Positions 62,788-64,000 of a DNA stretch of 64,000 nt are shown here, piece after piece; position 1 is the stretch's first letter, and each line of letters opens with the position of its first letter. The DNA is from Anthracocystis setariae (lineage: Eukaryota > Basidiomycota > Ustilaginomycetes > Ustilaginales > Ustilaginaceae). The stretch lies in assembly GCA_928724745.1 (NCBI GenBank), contig CAKMXJ010000006.1, forward strand, positions 434,001-498,000, given 5' to 3'. The notes beneath the pieces are model-generated. The model was not told the origin of the DNA, did not search any database, and saw only the letters and a list, made by a program, of their open reading frames with translations. Made by a program: the position numbers and the translations under genes.

Positions 62788-63603
62788 GATGGGCAAAAAG
62801 GTGGGCAGTGGACGGTGGCAGAAACGAAGTAGACCAAAAGACGAAAGACCTGGGCACCCCCGAACGTTAGACGCTTGACGGTTGAGCTTTGCTGACAACG
62901 GCGGTCTGGCAAGGATCAAAAGGCCAAGAGGGGTTTGCTAGCGAGACAAGAGCGACGCAACCAGAGTGCGTTGCGGTGTTGCGATATGTGCAAAGAAGCT
63001 CACGATGGTAGAGAAGGTGGATCGCATGTGTCGGTCGCGGGGCGGCGGGGCTCTTCTGTGCAACACACAGACTCGCCCAATAATAGGCTTCACTTGCAAA
63101 CGGCCAACTGACTGTGCGCGGCGGACTCCATATAATATTAATAATTGGCGAGAAGAAACGGCCGTGCATCCGAGTTGGCACAGAGTTAAGTACTACTGTA
63201 CAGCCAGACACGCCAATTTTGAGCTTTCTTGCAAATCATCCAATACAACACTCAGACCCTCGTTTTTTTTGAATTCAACACCTGCATCAATTCTATTCAT
63301 TCGTTGTGGGCAAAGTCTTCAAGTTGCAGAATAAGCTTGGCTTTGGCTTGCGTGTGTGGCATGCACTTGGGCTGGCTGCCGTTGCACTTGGGCGTGCATC
63401 ACGTGGTCGGAAAGAGGGCGTGCGCGTCTGGGCTGACCTATCGGCCGGCTATTCTTTCCTTCCACGTCTATCTTTATAGCTTTATCTTTATCTCGTAGCT
63501 TCCTCTCCTCCATCATCCTTCACTCAGCCAAGCGTGCTCACACGCACCTCTTGGCTGCTTATTTGCGTTTTCCTACACGCTCTGCTGGTGGCGAGGCCTC
63601 ACC
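62788..63603. other. Divergent promoter region, vigilin and right-edge gene
   Basis: No gene seen. It contains TATAATATTAATAATT (63131-63146) and a GTACTACTGTACAG word (63190-63203). Confidence 0.5.
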
Positions 63604-64000
63604 ATGGCCGACAGCGAGAAGCCCTGCCGCACCTGCAAGTGCTCTCGACCGCTCTCGCTCTTCTTCCACCAGCGCTTTCACCACCAGGTCACTACGTCGT
63701 GCCTAGACTGCCGACAGGGTCGCTGGACCCCAGTCTCTCGAGCAGGAGCATCCGCTACACCAACTTTGGTGCCCCCGACGCCACCAATCACATTGTCCCA
63801 GCTCACCATCACTCCGCCTTCGCCACCTCCGCAGCCCTCGCCTCCGAACCCCCCCGCTCCGACTCAGTCGTCTACACCACCGGCACCGCAGTACCAGGCC
63901 CAGCCAACGGAACCTGCCCTGCCAGCCCCCGCAACCCTATCTGCCCAACCCGCGCCGCAAGACGTCGTCACCCGTGCTGATCTTGCGCTCACCGTTGACG
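63604..64000 (+). CDS. Proline-rich protein with two cysteine pairs, partial (runs off right edge)
   Basis: The ATG at 63604 opens a frame that reaches the window end without a stop: 132 codons. The first 40 residues hold CRTCKC and, 20 residues later, CLDCRQ, separated by RPLSLFFHQRFHHQ. Two CxxC pairs with a hydrophobic link are typical of a small zinc-binding module. Residues ~45-115 are very rich in Pro, Thr and Ala. The last visible residues (DVVTRADLALTVD) may start a folded part. I do not recognise a family. The rest of the gene is outside the window. Confidence 0.65.
   Translation, partial: MADSEKPCRTCKCSRPLSLFFHQRFHHQVTTSCLDCRQGRWTPVSRAGASATPTLVPPTPPITLSQLTITPPSPPPQPSPPNPPAPTQSSTPPAPQYQAQPTEPALPAPATLSAQPAPQDVVTRADLALTVD

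Overview
The window looks like nuclear DNA of a basidiomycete, most likely a smut fungus (Ustilaginales, the Ustilago/Sporisorium/Pseudozyma group). The evidence is a set of long, almost intron-free genes for typical fungal proteins: Wee1, a CLIP-170-like protein, a type II phosphatidylinositol 4-kinase, PEX16, Pbs2, 2-methylcitrate dehydratase, a mitochondrial cysteine synthase, a PPR protein and vigilin. Long serine-rich disordered tails and many simple repeats between genes fit the same picture. The species assignment is inference from gene content only.

Left end (1-6.8 kb): a transposon graveyard. A Ty3/gypsy-type LTR retrotransposon lies on the minus strand. It shows the start of pol at the window edge, gag, a -1 frameshift signal, a leader, a primer-binding-site-like stretch and a 5' LTR with TATA box and duplicated U3 blocks. 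Directly to its right is a PIF/Harbinger DNA transposon with two convergent ORFs: a Myb/SANT-like ORF without a start codon and an intact DDE transposase. The simplest reading is that the retroelement inserted into the 5' part of the Harbinger Myb-like ORF.

7-21 kb: a carbohydrate/acyl-transfer neighbourhood. A two-exon gene encodes an unusual fusion of an acyltransferase-3 membrane domain with an egghead-like GT2 glycosyltransferase. It is divergent, across a 6.2-kb non-coding region, from a second acyltransferase-3 gene that lacks the usual motif histidine. Next comes a GH26-like glycosidase with a GPI-type tail. A roughly 100-bp repeat occurs on both sides of this block (6.7 and 19.2 kb). 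Together the genes suggest synthesis and remodelling of an acylated surface glycan or glycolipid; this is a hypothesis.

23-63 kb: conserved housekeeping genes, mostly in convergent or divergent pairs: wee1 (-), CLIP-170-like (-), LSB6 PI4K (+), a serine/threonine kinase with two large insertions (-), PEX16 (+), PBS2 (-), PDH1/prpD (+), cysteine synthase (+), a bZIP-like regulator (-), a mitochondrial PPR protein (+) and SCP160/vigilin (-). At the right edge a proline-rich protein with two cysteine pairs begins (+) and runs out of the window.

No rRNA, tRNA or CRISPR array was recognised. The intergenic stretches hold poly(A), (GA)n and other simple repeats, some inverted repeats, and a strikingly recurrent TACAGTAC-type motif.
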